In this document: positions 1 to 11,526 of the stretch, in pieces
Position numbering within the stretch: position 1 is the first letter of the stretch
How the letters are laid out: each line of letters starts with the position of its first letter
NCBI GenBank assembly: GCA_024803745.1
Contig: JANJXV010000043.1
Span: forward strand, 8,302,018 to 8,366,017
DNA: 64,000 nt
Direction of reading: 5' to 3'
Source: Megascapheus bottae
Lineage: Eukaryota > Chordata > Mammalia > Rodentia > Geomyidae
The notes under the pieces: generated by a model
Told to the model about the DNA's origin: nothing
What the model saw: the letters and a program-made list of their open reading frames with translations, nothing else
Database searches by the model: none
Position numbers and translations under genes: made by a program

Positions 1-511
1 GGTATTGGAAACATAATTCAGGGAATCATCTCAGAGAATTTCCCAAATATCCAGAAGGGCAGCCCCATCCAGATACAAGAAGCTTTTAGAACCCCAAACA
101 GACCTGACCAGAAAAGAACATCTCACCGCCACATCATAATCCGAACTGGATCAATAGAAACCAAAGAAAGGATCTTAAAGGCTGCCAGGTAAAGCAATCA
201 ATCATCTATAAATGCAAACCAAATAAGAATAACCCCAGATTTCTCAGCAGAGACCAGGCAAGCAAGAAGTGACTGGAAACATATGTCATGCCCTGAAGTC
301 AAATAACTACCAACCAAGAATACAGTACCCAGCTAAGCTCTCATTCATAACTGAGGGAACAATAAAAACATTCCAGTTCAGGGAAAACCTGAAACAATAT
401 GTAGCCACAAAGCCAAAACTACAGAGAATTCTCAAAGATGTTCTATACATAGAAAACCAAAATAAATGCAATATAGAGAAAGAAATGGCACCTAAACAGC
501 ATACCATCTAA
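1..511 (+). pseudogene. L1 ORF1p C-terminal fragment
   Basis: Remnant of the L1 RNA-binding chaperone ORF1p. The first ~60 codons match the RNA-recognition-motif part (ending at an in-frame stop near 191). A second open piece at 269-511 is the C-terminal domain, which ends with a Lys/Gln/His-rich tail just before the inter-ORF spacer. The N-terminal coiled coil lies outside the window. The reading frame is broken between the two pieces, so no ORF1p can be made. The same two domains are recognisable on the minus strand at 6367-6994 of the adjacent L1. Confidence 0.8.
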
Positions 512-582
512 GGACCACAAGAACTGTCAATACACAGGCCTTAATAAAAGCTTTTTTAAATGGTAGGAACATAATAAATATC

Positions 583-2846
583 CCTCAATCCTAACTCTCA
601 ATATCAGTGGACTTAACTCTCCAATGAAATGGCATAGGCTGTTTTGTTGGACCAAAAAGCAAGATCCATTGTTCTGCAGTCTTCAAGAGACACATCTTAC
701 CCCCCAAAAAACAATCATCTTTTGAAAGTGAGAGGTTGGAATAAACTCTCTAAAGCTAACAGCCCCCATAAACAGGCTGGAGTTGCAATCCTCACATCAG
801 ATAAAATTGACTTTAAAGTAAAATTAGTAAGAAAAGACAAAGAAGGTTACTACATACTACTAAAGGGATCTTTCCTCCAGGAAGACATAACGATCCTAAA
901 GATTTACACACCCAATCCCGGAGCTCCGAACTTCATCAAGCAAACTTTACTTTCACTGAAACCATACATAGATCCAAACACAGTGATTGCTGGTTACTTT
1001 AACACACTACTCTCAACTATGGACAGATCAACAAGGCAAAAACTCAACAGAGAAACCTTAGAACTGAACAACTATATAGACCAACTAGATCTAACAGACA
1101 TCTGCAAAATATTTCAACCAGCAACAACACAATATACGTTTTTCTCAGCAGCACATGGAACATTTTCCAAAATAGACCGTATCTTAGGCCATAAAACAAA
1201 CCTGGACAGATTCAGAAACACTGAAATTATTCCCTGCATGCTCTCTGACCACAAAGGCATCAAACTGGAACTGAACACATATCTCCACCAACGAAAACCC
1301 TGTAACTCATGGAGACTGAACAACACATTGTTGAATCACCAATGGGTCATCGAAGAGATCAGAACAGAAATCCAACAGTTTATGAAATTTAACAGTAAGG
1401 AGCACGCAAACTACAAACTCCTTTGGGACACAGCAAAGGCAGTACTCAGAGGAAAATTTATAGCGCTGAGTGCCTACAACAACAAGTTGGAAAAATTGCA
1501 AACCAACAAGTTAATGTCTCACCTTAAGCTCCTGGAAAAAGAGCAACAAACGAACCCTAATCCCGTAGAAGAAAGCAATTAATTAAAATCAAAGCAGAAT
1601 TAAATGATTTGGAATCCAAAAAAACTATAGAAAGAATCAACAAAACAAGGACTTGGTTCTATGAAAGAATTAACAAAAATGACAAACAGCTAGCAAATCT
1701 AACCGGATAAAGTACAGAGCTTACCAAAATAAACAAAATCGCAAAGGAAAATGGTAATATCACGACAGAAATTACCAAGATCCGGAATATCATGAGGGAG
1801 GCTATAAAATTAACCCTCAAAAATCAACTGCCTTCCTTTACGCCAACAGTGAGTGGAACGAGGCAATAATCAGGAAAGCAACTCCTTTCACAATAGCCTC
1901 AAAGAAAATAAAGTACCTAGGAATTAGCTTAACTAAGAATGTAAAGGATACTTTGGATGAAAATTTTAAAACCCTAAAAAAGGAAATTAAAGTAGAATTA
2001 AGGAAATGGAAAAACCTCCCATGCACCTGGATTGGAGGAATCAACGTTGTGAAATTGACAATCTTGCCAAGGGCTATCTACAAATTCAATGCAATACCCA
2101 TCAATATCTCAATGTCATTCTTTAAAGAAATAGAAGAGGCAATTCAAAATTTCATATGGAATAATAAAAGACCCCGTATAGCAAAAACACTTCTTAGCAG
2201 AAAGAACAGCACTGGAGGAATTTCAATTCGAAACTTTAGACTCTATTACAGAGCTATAATTATCAAACCAGCTTGATACTGGCACAAGAACAGGCTTGAA
2301 GACCAGTGGAATAGACATGAGGACCCAGATATTAAACCACAGACCTATGGCCACCTAATCTTGGACAAGGGAGCCAAAAAAACAGAATGGAAGAAAGACA
2401 GCCTCTACAACATTTTGTGCTGGCAGAACTGGTTAAGCACCTGCAGAAAATTAAGTTGGATCCTTCTTTGTCACCCTGCACTACAATTAACTCCAAATGG
2501 ATCAAAGACCTCAAGGTAAAAGCTGACACACTGAAATCTTTACAAGAAGGAATAGGAGATATACTAGGCCTCCTTGGCACAGGTTGAAACTTTCTTAATA
2601 AGGACCAAGAATCACAACAAATCAGAGAAAGGCTGGATAAGTGGGACGGCATTAAACTGTGGAGATTTTGTACGGCAAATGACATAGCTGGTATATTAGT
2701 TAGGAAGACTAGAGTGGGAGAAGATCTTCAGCAACCAAACAACGGACAAAGGCCTCAAATGTAAAATATATCAACAGCTCAAAAAATTGAATCACTCCAA
2801 AACTAATCTCCAAAGTAACAACCATCCCATTAAAAAATGGGCCAGA
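583..2846 (+). pseudogene. L1 ORF2p remnant (endonuclease, deleted RT)
   Basis: Remnant of the endonuclease/reverse transcriptase protein. The piece at 644-1582 is the apurinic-like endonuclease domain. The SDHKG motif near its C-terminal end is present, but the usual GDFN motif reads GYFN (Asp to Tyr), and the QETH segment is scrambled by a frameshift near 680, so cleavage activity is lost. From ~1801 the sequence resumes beyond the RT active site (1953-2276 open) and continues in pieces to 2846. The RT palm with YRPIS, the FADD box and the SGTRQGCP motif, all visible in the minus-strand L1 at 3942-5270, are missing here. Confidence 0.85.
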
Positions 2847-2925
2847 TTTGATCATAGTGTATAATTTTTTTGATGAGTTGTTGTAGACGGTTGGCCAGTA
2901 TTTTGTTGAGAAGTTTTGCATCTGT
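2847..2925 (-). repeat. Displaced L1 RT fragment at L1/L1 junction
   Basis: About 79 bp match the minus-strand L1 RT segment at ~4632-4702 (the region around the RT motif that reads YTMIK...TG in protein). Here it is joined directly to the ORF2 C-terminal region at 2926, out of its normal order. It marks a rearranged junction between two oppositely oriented L1 copies. Confidence 0.75.
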
Positions 2926-5900
2926 TGTCATTCCTTTTCCTGATCTTGGCCATTCTAGCTGGAGTGAGGTGTAATCTTAGAGCTGTTTTGATTTGCATTT
3001 CTTTTATGACCAGACATGTTGAGAATTTCTTCATGTGTCTATAGGCCATTTTTGTTTCTTCTTCAGAGAAGACTCTCTTTAAGTCTTTGGCCCATTTTTT
3101 AATGGGATGGTTGTTACTTTGGAGGTTAGTTTTGGAGTGATTCAATTTTTTGAGTTGATATATTTCAGATATGAGGCCTTTGTACATTGTTTGGTTGGTG
3201 AAGATCTTCTCCCACTCTGTAGGCTTCCTCATTAGTTTACTAGCTATGTCCTTTGCCATACAAAAGCTCTTCAGTTTAATGCAGTCCCACTTACCCAGCC
3301 TTTCTCTGATTTGTTGTGATTCTTGGTCTTTATTAAGAAAGTTTCGACCTGTGCCAAGGAGGCCTAGTGTATCTCCTATTCCTTCCTGTAGAGTTTTCAG
3401 TGTGTCAGCTTTTACCTCCAGGTCTTTGATCCATTTGGAGTTAATTCTAGTGCAAGGTGACAAAGAGGGATCCAGCTTTAGTTTTCTGCAGGTGCTTAAC
3501 CAGTTCTGCCAGCACAACTTGTTGAAGAGGCTGTCTTTCTTCCATTCAATTTTTTTCGCTCCCTTGTCAAAGATGAGGTGGCCATAGGTCTGTGGTTTAA
3601 TATCTGGGTCCTCAGTTCTATTCCATTTGTCTTCAGGCCTGTTCCTGTGCCAGTACCAAGCTGTTTTGAGAATTATAGCTCTGTAATAGAGTCTAAAGTT
3701 TGGAATTGAAATTCCTCCAGCGCTGTTCTTTCTGCTAAGAAGTGTTTTTGCTATACGGGGTCTTTTATTATTCCATATGAAATTTTGGATTGCCTCTTCT
3801 ATTTCTTTAAAGAATGACATTCGGATGTTGATGGGTATTGCATTGAATTTGTAGATAGCTCTTGGCAAGATTGTCATTTTCACAATGTTGATTCTTCCAA
3901 TCCAGGAGCATGGGAGGTTTTTCCATTTCCTTAGTTCGGCTTTAATTTCCTTTTTTTAGGGTTTTAAAGTTTTCATCAAAAAGGTCCTTTACATTCTTAG
4001 TTAAGCTAATTCCTAGGTACTTTATTTTCTTTGAGGCTATTGTGAAAGGAGTTGCTTTCCTGATTATTGCCTCGTTCCTCTCACTTTTGGCATAAAGGAA
4101 GGCAGTTGATTTTTGAGGGTTGATTTTATAGCCTGCTACTCTTCCAAAGCTTTGAATCAGCTCAAGGAGCTTGGGAGTAGAGTCTATAGGATTCTTTAAA
4201 TACAGAATCATATCATCTGCAAAGAGGGATAGTTTTATTTCCTCTTTCCCTACTTGGATCCCCTTTATGCTTGCTTCTTGCCTTATTGCACTGGCTAGGA
4301 ATTCTAGTACTATGTTAAAGAGTAGTGAAGAGATTGGGCATCCTTGTCTCGTTCCTGATTTTAGAGGGAATGGCTTTAGATTTTCACCATTAAGTGTAAT
4401 ACTACCAGTAGGTTTCTCATTCACAGCCTTTATTACATTGAGGAATGTTCCATGGATTCCTAGTTTCTCCAGAGCTTTTAACATAAAGGGGTGTTGGATC
4501 TTGTCAAATGCCTTTTCCGCGTCTATTGAGACAATCATGTGATTTTTGTCCTTGCTCCTGTTGATGTGTTGAATTATATTAATTGATTTGCGTATGTTGA
4601 ACCAGCTTTGCCTCCCTGTGATGAATCCAGTTTGATCATACTGTATAATTTTTTGATGAGTTCTTGTAGATGGTGGCCAGTATTTTGTTGAGAAGTTTGC
4701 ATCGATGTTCATCAAAGATATAGGTCTATAGTTCTCTTTCTTTGATGAATCTCTGTCTGGTTTGGGGATGAGGATTATACTGGCTTCATAGAATGAGTTT
4801 GGTAAGGAACCTTCATTTTCAATTTCGTTGAAGAGCTTGAGGAGTATTGGTGTGAGCTCTGCTTTGAAGACCTTATAGAATTCAGCTGTGAATCCATCTG
4901 GCCCTGGGCTTTTCTAAGGTGGAAGTTCTCTAATTGCCATTTCTATTTCAGAGCTTGAAATAGGCCTGTTGAGTTGGCTTAGTTCTTCTTGGTTCAGTGT
5001 GGGTATGTTAATATTGGCTAGGAATTCATCCATTTCATCTAGATTCTCAAATTTGTTGGCATAAAGGTTTGAGAAGTATTCCCTCATGATATTCTGGATC
5101 TTGGTAAGTTCTGTCGTGATATTACCATTTTCATCTGCGATTTTGTTTATTTCGATATGCTCTCTTCTTTTTTTGGTAAGATTTGCTAAGGGCTTGTCAA
5201 TTTTGTTAATTCTTTCAAAGAACCAACTCCTTGTTTTGTTGATTCTTTCTATAGTTTTTTTGGATTCCAAATCATTTAATTCTGCTTTGATTTTAATTAT
5301 TTGCTTTCTTCTACGGGATTAGGGTTGGTTTGTTGCTCTTTTTCCAGGAGCTTAAGGTGAGACATTAACTTGTTGGTTTGCAATTTTTCCAACTTGTTGT
5401 TGTAGGCACTCAGCGCTATAAATTTTTCTCTGAGTACTGCCTTTGCTGTGTCCCAAAGGAGTTGGTATTTTGTGTGCTCCTAACTGTTAAATTTCATAAA
5501 CTGTTGGATTTCTGTTCTGATCTCTTCGATGACCCATTGGTGATTCAACAATGTGTTGTTCAGTCTCCATGAGTTACAGGGTTTTCGTTGGTGGAGATGT
5601 GTGTTCAGTTCCAGTTTGATGCCTTTGTGGTCTGAGAGTGTGCATGGGATAATTTCTGTGTTTCTGAATCTGTCCAGGTTTGTTTTATGGCCTAACATGT
5701 GATCTATTTTGGAAAATGTTCCATGTGCTGCTGAGAAAAACGTATATTGTGTTGTTGCTGGGTGGAATATTCTGCAGATGTCTGTTAGATCTAGTTGGTC
5801 TATATAGTTGTTCAGTTCTAAGGTTTCTCTGTTGAGTTTTTGCCTTGTTGATCTGTCCATAGGTGAAAGTGGTGTGTTAAAGTCACCGACAATCACTGTA

Positions 5901-6316
5901 TTTCGATCTATGTATGATTTTAGTGTAAGTAAAGTTTGCTTGATGAAGTTTGGAGCTCCGGGATTGGGTGTGTAAATCTTTAGGATCGTTATGTCTTCCT
6001 GGAGGAAAGATCCCTTTAGTAGTATGTAGTAAACTTCTTTGTCTTTTCTTACTAATTTTAGTTTGAAGTCTATTGTATCTGATATGAGGATGGCAACTCC
6101 AGCCTGTTTATGGTGGCCATTAGCTTGATAGAGTTTATTCCAACCTCTCACTTTCAAAAGATGCTTGTCTTTTTGGGTAAGATGTGTCTCTTGAAGACAG
6201 CAGACCGATGGCTCTTGCTTTTTGATCCAACTAGACAGCCTATGCCGTTTAATTGGAGAGTTGAGTCCATTGATATTGAGAGTTAGGATTGAGAGATATT
6301 TATTAGGTCCTACCAT
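2926..6316 (-). pseudogene. L1 ORF2p, broken
   Basis: Endonuclease/reverse transcriptase of L1, for target-primed reverse transcription in the nucleus. Endonuclease domain 6316-5480 keeps the expected residues: Asn in LNINGLNS, Glu in QETHL, GDFN and SDHKG. A stop ends this piece. RT domain: KKSPGPDGF near 4914, then 4715-3942 with [17 protein letters not shown] and the FADD box ([12 protein letters not shown]). The C-terminal piece 3883-2926 runs to RKRNDNRC, where the Cys-rich domain should continue but is cut off. At least three frame breaks separate the pieces. The start at 6316 follows the inter-ORF spacer and gives the expected N-terminus. Confidence 0.9.
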
Positions 6317-6366
6317 TTTTAAAAGCTTTTATTTGGGCCTATGTCTTGACAGTTCTTGTGGTCCTT

Positions 6367-7556
6367 AGGTGGTATGCTGTTTAGGTGCCATTTCTTTCTC
6401 TATATTGCATTTATTTTGGTTTCTATGTACATAAAATCTTTCAGAATTCTCTGTAGTGTTGGTTTTGTTGCGACATATTGTTGCAGCTTTTCCCTGGAAT
6501 GGAATGTTTTTATTGTTCCCTCAGTTATGAATGAGAGCTTAGCTCTGTACAGGATTCTTGGTTGGTAGTTATTTGACTTAAGGGCATGACATATATGCTT
6601 GCAGTCACTTCTTGCTTGCATGGTCTCTGCTGAGTAATCTGGGGTTATTCTGATTGGTTTTCCTTTATAGGTTACTGAACCCTTTTCCCTGGCTGCCTTT
6701 AGGATCCTTTTGTTTGGCTTCTACTGATCCAGTTCGGATTACGATGTGGCGGTGAGATGTTCTTTTCTGGTCAGGTCTGTTTCGGGTTCTAAAAGCTTCT
6801 TGTATCTGGATGGGTCTGCCCTTCTGGATATTTGGGAAATTCTCTGAGATGATTCCTTGAAGTATATTTCCAATACCATTGACCTCTTTCTCCAGACCCT
6901 CCTCAATACCAATTAGCCTTAAATTAGGCTTCCTAATTGTATCTTGGACCTCCTGAAGCGCTCTCTCATATTTCCTAGATTTGGATTGACTCATTTTCTG
7001 TTCTTTCTCTATAATAACTAAATGATCTTCAGCCCCGGAAATTCTCTACTCTGCATTGTCTAACCTGCTATCAAAGCTCTCTACTTTATTTTTCATCTCC
7101 CTTGCTACTAATTGCTCATTTTTGATGCCTTGCATCTCTTCTTTTAGATCATGTATGGATTTCTTTAGCTCCTTGATTTCCATTTGAGTGGTTAGCTCAG
7201 TAGCTTTATTTTCTTTGAACATTTGCTGGAGTTCGGTCACCTTTTTATTTGTGGATTCTATGAATTCATCCATCTTTCTTTGAACAGCCTTTATTATGGC
7301 CTCCTTTATGGCTCCTTCTTTTTTACTTATCACCTTGTTTATGGTTTCCTCTTGTTCAGCTATGGCTTCCTCCCTTATCTCTTTCTTTATATTTTCAAAT
7401 TTTTCATTAATGATGTTTATCAATTGCATTTGTACAGCACTTGGAAGACTCTAGGTTTGCCAGTGACTGCTCCATTGGCTGTTTACATTGAGTGGGGGAG
7501 GTGGGAGGTGTTGTTTCTTGATTTGACATTTTTCTTGAGTTTCTTGTTCTGCCCAT
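6367..7556 (-). pseudogene. L1 ORF1p, broken
   Basis: RNA-binding ORF1 protein of L1. Reading starts at an ATG at 7556-7554 followed by a Ser/Thr/Pro-rich N-terminus; a one-base shift occurs near 7445. The long Glu/Lys-rich piece 7429-7046 is the coiled coil that normally trimerises. After a stop near 7046, 6994-6665 holds the RRM (EAFRTRNRPDQK segment) and 6621-6367 the C-terminal domain. The protein cannot be made in one piece. Confidence 0.85.
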
Positions 7557-8448
7557 TTGAAAATGGGAGCAAGATTAATACTAAACACGATTATAGCTTT
7601 TCAGATATGTCCAACCTAGACCTCTATAGCTGGCAGACTCTTGAAGTTCACAAGTTTTGATTGGTGTTATCACTCTTTCTTTTTGTGCAGTTAGGGACTA
7701 GTCTAATTATTCACTGATCAGCGATTTATATCCAAAACAATAAGCCTCTCAATCCAGTCTCTATTGTCTTTAAGTCCCTCTGAGCCTAGAGAATGATTAA
7801 ACACCTAGATATACAATGTTACTCAACAGCCATCAAGTGTAGATCCATGCAGTATAAGGATTGAAAGAGGAGCAGAGGTCCAGAGATAGAGAAATAGAAT
7901 GAGAGAGGTCAGGGGGTAAGTAGGTAGAGTATTTGAGTACAATGTTTGGAAAGTATTAGAATAAAACTTATGTGTTGCTGCATGACTAGCTCTTAGCCCA
8001 TCCAGTGGCCTCACAGTGGACCATGGGATGGATCTGCGAGCTTCCATCTGAGCTCGGTTGGTGGACGTTTTCCTGTGCTGCTTCCAGGGATGGCCCCAAG
8101 CCAAGGGTGTGGGGATTGAGCGTTTCAGGAGCTCTCAGCAGGACCAGCAGGACGCCCCTCTGTTCCCAGGGGCGGGGCCCAGCTGGGGACAAGGGCTCCA
8201 AGGGCGGAGTTGCGCCTTTTTGGTTCTCAGAAGGGGAGCTTGGCTGCTGGTTGGCCCTTCAGATCCCTGCTGTGTTTCCACTGCTTTGTCAGAATCCGTG
8301 ACGGTGGGGGGGGGCCCTCGGTGGTGTCTTGCTCAGGATTCCCAGCTGGAGGATGCCCCGCTCGAGAATTGAGGGGGGCAGATGCTGGCTCCTATTTACC
8401 CGCACACCCTACCCACTGTTGTAAGGCAGGGTCCGAAAGCCCTCCACT

Positions 8449-8662
8449 CTCCAGATCCAGTGGCCTGGGTGAGGAGCCTGGTGGGAGGGTGGGAGCTGGG
8501 ACAGCTCCGCCTAAACTGGTGGGGTGCTGAGTCTTAGTGTCCGCCCACTTGTCAGTCTCCAGTCAGAGGGCTGGGGGTTGAGCCCGTTGGGCGGGTGGGA
8601 GTTGGGGCAGCCCCACCTCCCTTGGTGGGGTGCTGGGACTTATGGGTAGCCCGCCTGTCAAT
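8449..8662 (-). repeat. ~107-bp tandem units in L1 5' UTR
   Basis: The landmark CTCCAG(T/A)(C/T) followed by a 'ggcctggg'-like block recurs at 8449, 8557 and 8663 (intervals 108 and 106). In between, 'gggtgggagctggg..agc(t/c)cc.cct' and 'ggtggggtgctg' recur in the same order. This gives two full units and the start of a third. Confidence 0.65.
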
Positions 8663-9333
8663 CTCCAGTCAATGGCCTGAGGGAGGGGGCTGTTGAGGGG
8701 AGGGACAGGATTCTAAATTCTTTGCCCCCCTGCTCCCACCAGTCTTTCTCGGGTGGGGTGTTGGGGTCTGAGTTAAGTTCTATTGCTTGGCACCTGCTCC
8801 GCTTTCCCGATGTGTTTGGGGATGCGCTGTATTACTCACGCCTCTGCGTCTGTCTACGGGTGCTCCCCGGTGGTGGGGAGTCTTTCACTCCCCTCGTGTC
8901 TCCGCCGCCGCCTGTGTTCTGCATCTGGGTTCCGCCGCTTGCTGTTCTGGTTCCGCGTCTGAGTTCCGCTGCTTCCACTGTTCGCTGGCCCGGTTCTGTG
9001 CTGGTTTCTGCAGCCGTTGGGCTCCCAGCGTGGTGCCCTCCACTGCCGCCGCTTTTCGTGGGTTAGAGCCGGTGCCGCCCCCAACAGCTGTTCGCAGCTT
9101 GGTCCGGTGCAGCTTTCCGCGGCTTTGGGTGAGAGGTGGGTGAGGGGTCCTCGCGTTCCGAATTCTTTGAGAAAGTTGGATGTGAGCTTTATCTGGATTT
9201 CTTTTCCGGTTTGGGTCCTTCTCCATTGCTTTTTGAGTTTGTTGTTGTGGATTTCTTTAGATAGTTGGCTCGTGGGACTCCCTGTTTCTCTCTTTTTGTC
9301 AGAGAAAGCTAGGTAGCGTCCCTATTGTCTCGG

Positions 9334-9342
9334 CGCCATCTT
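9334..9342 (-). promoter_or_regulatory. YY1-type site at L1 5' end
   Basis: Minus strand reads AAGATGGCG within a few bases of the L1 5' end. YY1 bound at this place is known to set the transcription start of L1 in other mammals. Here the sequence match is seen; function is inferred. Confidence 0.6.
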
Positions 9343-9355
9343 CTTTTCCGTCTGT

Positions 9356-9915
9356 TCAGTCTTTTAAGGAATCTCCATAGCTTTCCAGAAATTTTACCAA
9401 CAACATAGGAATGTCCCTTTCTGGCCACATCCCCACCAGCATCTGTGATTATCAGTTTTCTTCATAATGGTCATCTAACTGAGGTTTGGTGGAATCTCAA
9501 AGTTTTTTGATTTGCATTTTTTGTCAGTCCTGGGGCTTGAACTCGGGGCCTGGGCACTGTCCTTAGACACTTTTTAGTACTCTGCCACTTGAGGTACAGT
9601 GCCACTTCCAGCCTTTTCTTTGTTTATGGTGCCAAGAAATTGAATCCAGGGCTTTGTGCATGGGAGGTGGGCACCCTACCATTAGGCTATGCTCACAGGC
9701 CCACTTACTACTTTTTACGTGCATGTGGCACTGAGCAGTTGAACCCAGGCTCTATGCATGCTAGCTAAGGAACCTAATATCAGATTAACATTTGTCCATT
9801 CAATACCATCTTCACTGTTACCATACCTCTGCTGTGGTGACTAGTGCAGGAATTCCCTTGGCTGTAAGAGATGTTGTGGCAGATCCTAAGCAGATGGCAG
9901 GGAAATGAGGTAGAG
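9356..9915. repeat. Segmental duplication, copy 1 (pair at 36842-37405)
   Basis: About 560 bp matching 36842-37405 in the same orientation, at roughly 95% by eye. It includes an old antisense L1 ORF2 fragment (9356-9517), a Geo/IDL-type SINE on the minus strand (9518-9702), a partial second one (9703-9773) and unique sequence with a 'ggtgactagtgcaggaattc' landmark. The copy is bounded on the left by the 5' tip of a young L1 and on the right by an older L1 fragment. Confidence 0.85.
9518..9773 (-). mobile_element. IDL-Geo SINE plus partial second IDL unit
   Basis: Minus-strand SINE with the right-monomer signature (inverse of 'cctgggcactgtcctta') followed by a left monomer ending at 'ccattaggctatgctcacaggccc'. 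A further ~70-bp IDL-like piece follows to 9773. An almost identical arrangement lies at 37004-37258 because the whole segment is duplicated. Confidence 0.75.
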
Positions 9916-9921
9916 CCTTTC

Positions 9922-11010
9922 GCCATGCACAAGCATTAATTCAAAGTGGATCAAAGACCTCAACGTCAGACTGAAACCATGAAACTGCTACATGATAAAG
10001 TAGAAGAGACACTGGAACTCATAGGGACAGGCAAAAGATTCCTGAACAGAATCCCAGGGTCACAACAGATTGGAGAGAGACTCGATAAATGGGACTACCT
10101 AAAAATAAAAAGTTTCTGTACAGATAAAAACATAGTTGCAAAAGTAGAGAGACAGCCAACCAACTGGGAAAAGATATTCACCAACAATACATCTGACAAA
10201 TGCATAATATCTAGTATCTACAGGGAACTCCAGAAAGTAATCCCATGAAAACCCAATAAACCATTCACTAAATGGGCAAGGGAACTAAAGAGAGACCTAT
10301 CAGAAGAAGAGATTAAAATAGCAGAGAAACATATGAGAAAATGTTCATCATCTATGGTCATAAAGGAAATGCAAATAAAAACAACCCTAAGATACCACCT
10401 TACCCCATCAAGAATGGCCAAGATTTCAAACTCAGACAATGACAGTTTCTGGCAGGGTTGTGGAGAAAAAGGAACCCTACTGCACTGCTGGTGTGATTGT
10501 TCAGCCACTCTGGAAAGCAGTGTGGAGTTTCCTTAAAGAACTGAAAATAGACCTTCCCTATGATCCTGCCATACCACTTCTGGGCATCCATCCTGAACAG
10601 CATAACCCAGGATATTATAAAGACACCTGCTCAGCTATGTTCATCTCTGCACTATTCACAAGCCAGGCGATGGAAACAATGCAGCTGCCATACTGCAGAT
10701 GAATGGATACAGAAAATGTGGTATATATACACAATGGAATTCTACATAGCCAACAGACAAGATAAAATAATGGCATTCACAGGGAAATAGATGAACCTAG
10801 AGCAAATCGTGTTGAGTGAGACAAGTCAAGACCTAAGGAACAAAAGGCACATGGTATCCCTAATATGTGGCTATTAACTCCAACCCTATTATGTGGCTAT
10901 TAAGTCCAAAGAGTACAAGAGCGAAGACTCAGTAACTGCATACCCAAAGCTATGGACATGGTAATGGAAATACAAACATAACTATATAGACATAAATTCT
11001 TCCACTGGGC
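9922..11010 (+). mobile_element. Older-family L1, 5' truncated
   Basis: ORF2 C-terminal third of an L1 family distinct from the young one at 1-9345. Open piece 9946-10248 reads through the conserved TGKRFLNRIPGSQQIGERL-type segment. Frames then shift through the 'RYHLTPSRMAK' and Cys-rich region (10333-10700) to the '[11 protein letters not shown]' block and a 3' end near 10790. The 3' UTR start is shared with the fragments at 41915-42660 and 47223-47520 up to ~11005, after which the sequence no longer matches them. Exact 3' end unclear; it may reach ~11350. Confidence 0.85.
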
Positions 11011-11526
11011 TTTCCAAACCATAGTCTGAGCAGGGAGAGATATAAGATGGAATGAGCAATCAAATGACAGTTTAAGAGCACTAAAAATTGACCTCCTCCT
11101 TGAGCTGGCAACATTACCAGAGCACAGGGGTATCCTGAAAGACCAATCATATCATAGCTCACGAAGATGGTGGAGAAAGTTTCTGGCAATAGAAAAAGCC
11201 ATAAAGTTAAAAAAACTAACCATAATTGTTCCTCAGCTTCAAGATAATGCGAAATTATAAAAGCACAGTGTTAAGCTCTAATTGTATCTCTGCACCTCCA
11301 CTATTTTGCACATAAGATGTTAGAAATAAACAGCTACAACTTCAACTTATCTTGATCTTGGTAATAACCAAATAGAAAATTAAAGTGAAACCACTTTTCT
11401 TATCCTAAGTATAACAAAGGAAGACAAAAATATTGAAAGTGGCAGATCCTTTCAGCAGGAACACATTTGAACATATAATTGAAAAAAACGTATATATTTT
11501 CACTACTGAATCTACTAAGTCTTATT
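11011..11526. other. Interval without recognised gene
   Basis: AT-rich sequence between the older L1 and the retrovirus. It could contain the rest of a divergent L1 3' UTR. No coding potential seen. Ends with CTTATT, the target duplication of the retrovirus. Confidence 0.5.
11521..11526. repeat. Provirus target-site duplication, left
   Basis: CTTATT, repeated exactly at 18407-18412 after the 3' LTR. Confidence 0.9.

Larger units (their letters stand above)
1..2846 (+). mobile_element. LINE-1 copy, cut by window start, internally deleted
   Basis: Autonomous non-LTR retrotransposon copy, no longer able to move. It starts inside ORF1 at the window edge and runs through the endonuclease part of ORF2. 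At about 1800 it jumps from the sequence after the endonuclease straight to the end of the reverse transcriptase domain, so the FADD catalytic block is absent. It then continues through the ORF2 C-terminal region and stops near 2846 without a 3' UTR or poly(A), where it abuts an antisense L1. Its sequence closely resembles the antisense copy to its right, so both belong to the same young family. The ~1800 junction is internal because the same order is intact in the neighbouring L1. Confidence 0.93.
2847..9345 (-). mobile_element. LINE-1 copy with 5' UTR, 3' truncated
   Basis: Nearly full-length L1 read on the minus strand. The 5' end is at about 9345, marked by an AAGATGGCG motif of the kind found at the 5' tip of many mammalian L1s. 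A GC-rich 5' UTR follows to 7557, then ORF1 (7556-6367), a short spacer, and ORF2 (6316 to ~2926). The 3' end is missing: ORF2 stops at the Cys-rich C-terminal segment, and an out-of-place antisense RT fragment (2847-2925) follows before the opposite-strand L1 begins. Premature stops in both ORFs make it inactive. Confidence 0.93.
7557..9345 (-). promoter_or_regulatory. L1 5' UTR / internal promoter
   Basis: About 1.8 kb upstream of the ORF1 ATG, GC-rich from ~8000 to 9345 and CpG-bearing, in sharp contrast to the AT-rich flanks. In L1s this region carries the internal RNA polymerase II promoter. Open frames seen on both strands between 8000 and 9320 are by-products of GC richness. Part of the region is built of tandem units (8449-8662). 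Confidence 0.8.

Noticed and set aside
3171..3587. 138-codon open frame on the plus strand
   Set aside because: Lies antisense to L1 ORF2; the same frame recurs at 39416-39757 opposite another L1. Shadow of a repeat.
8005..9316. Many overlapping open frames of 70-118 codons on both strands
   Set aside because: GC-rich L1 5' UTR; composition keeps stops rare. No domains.
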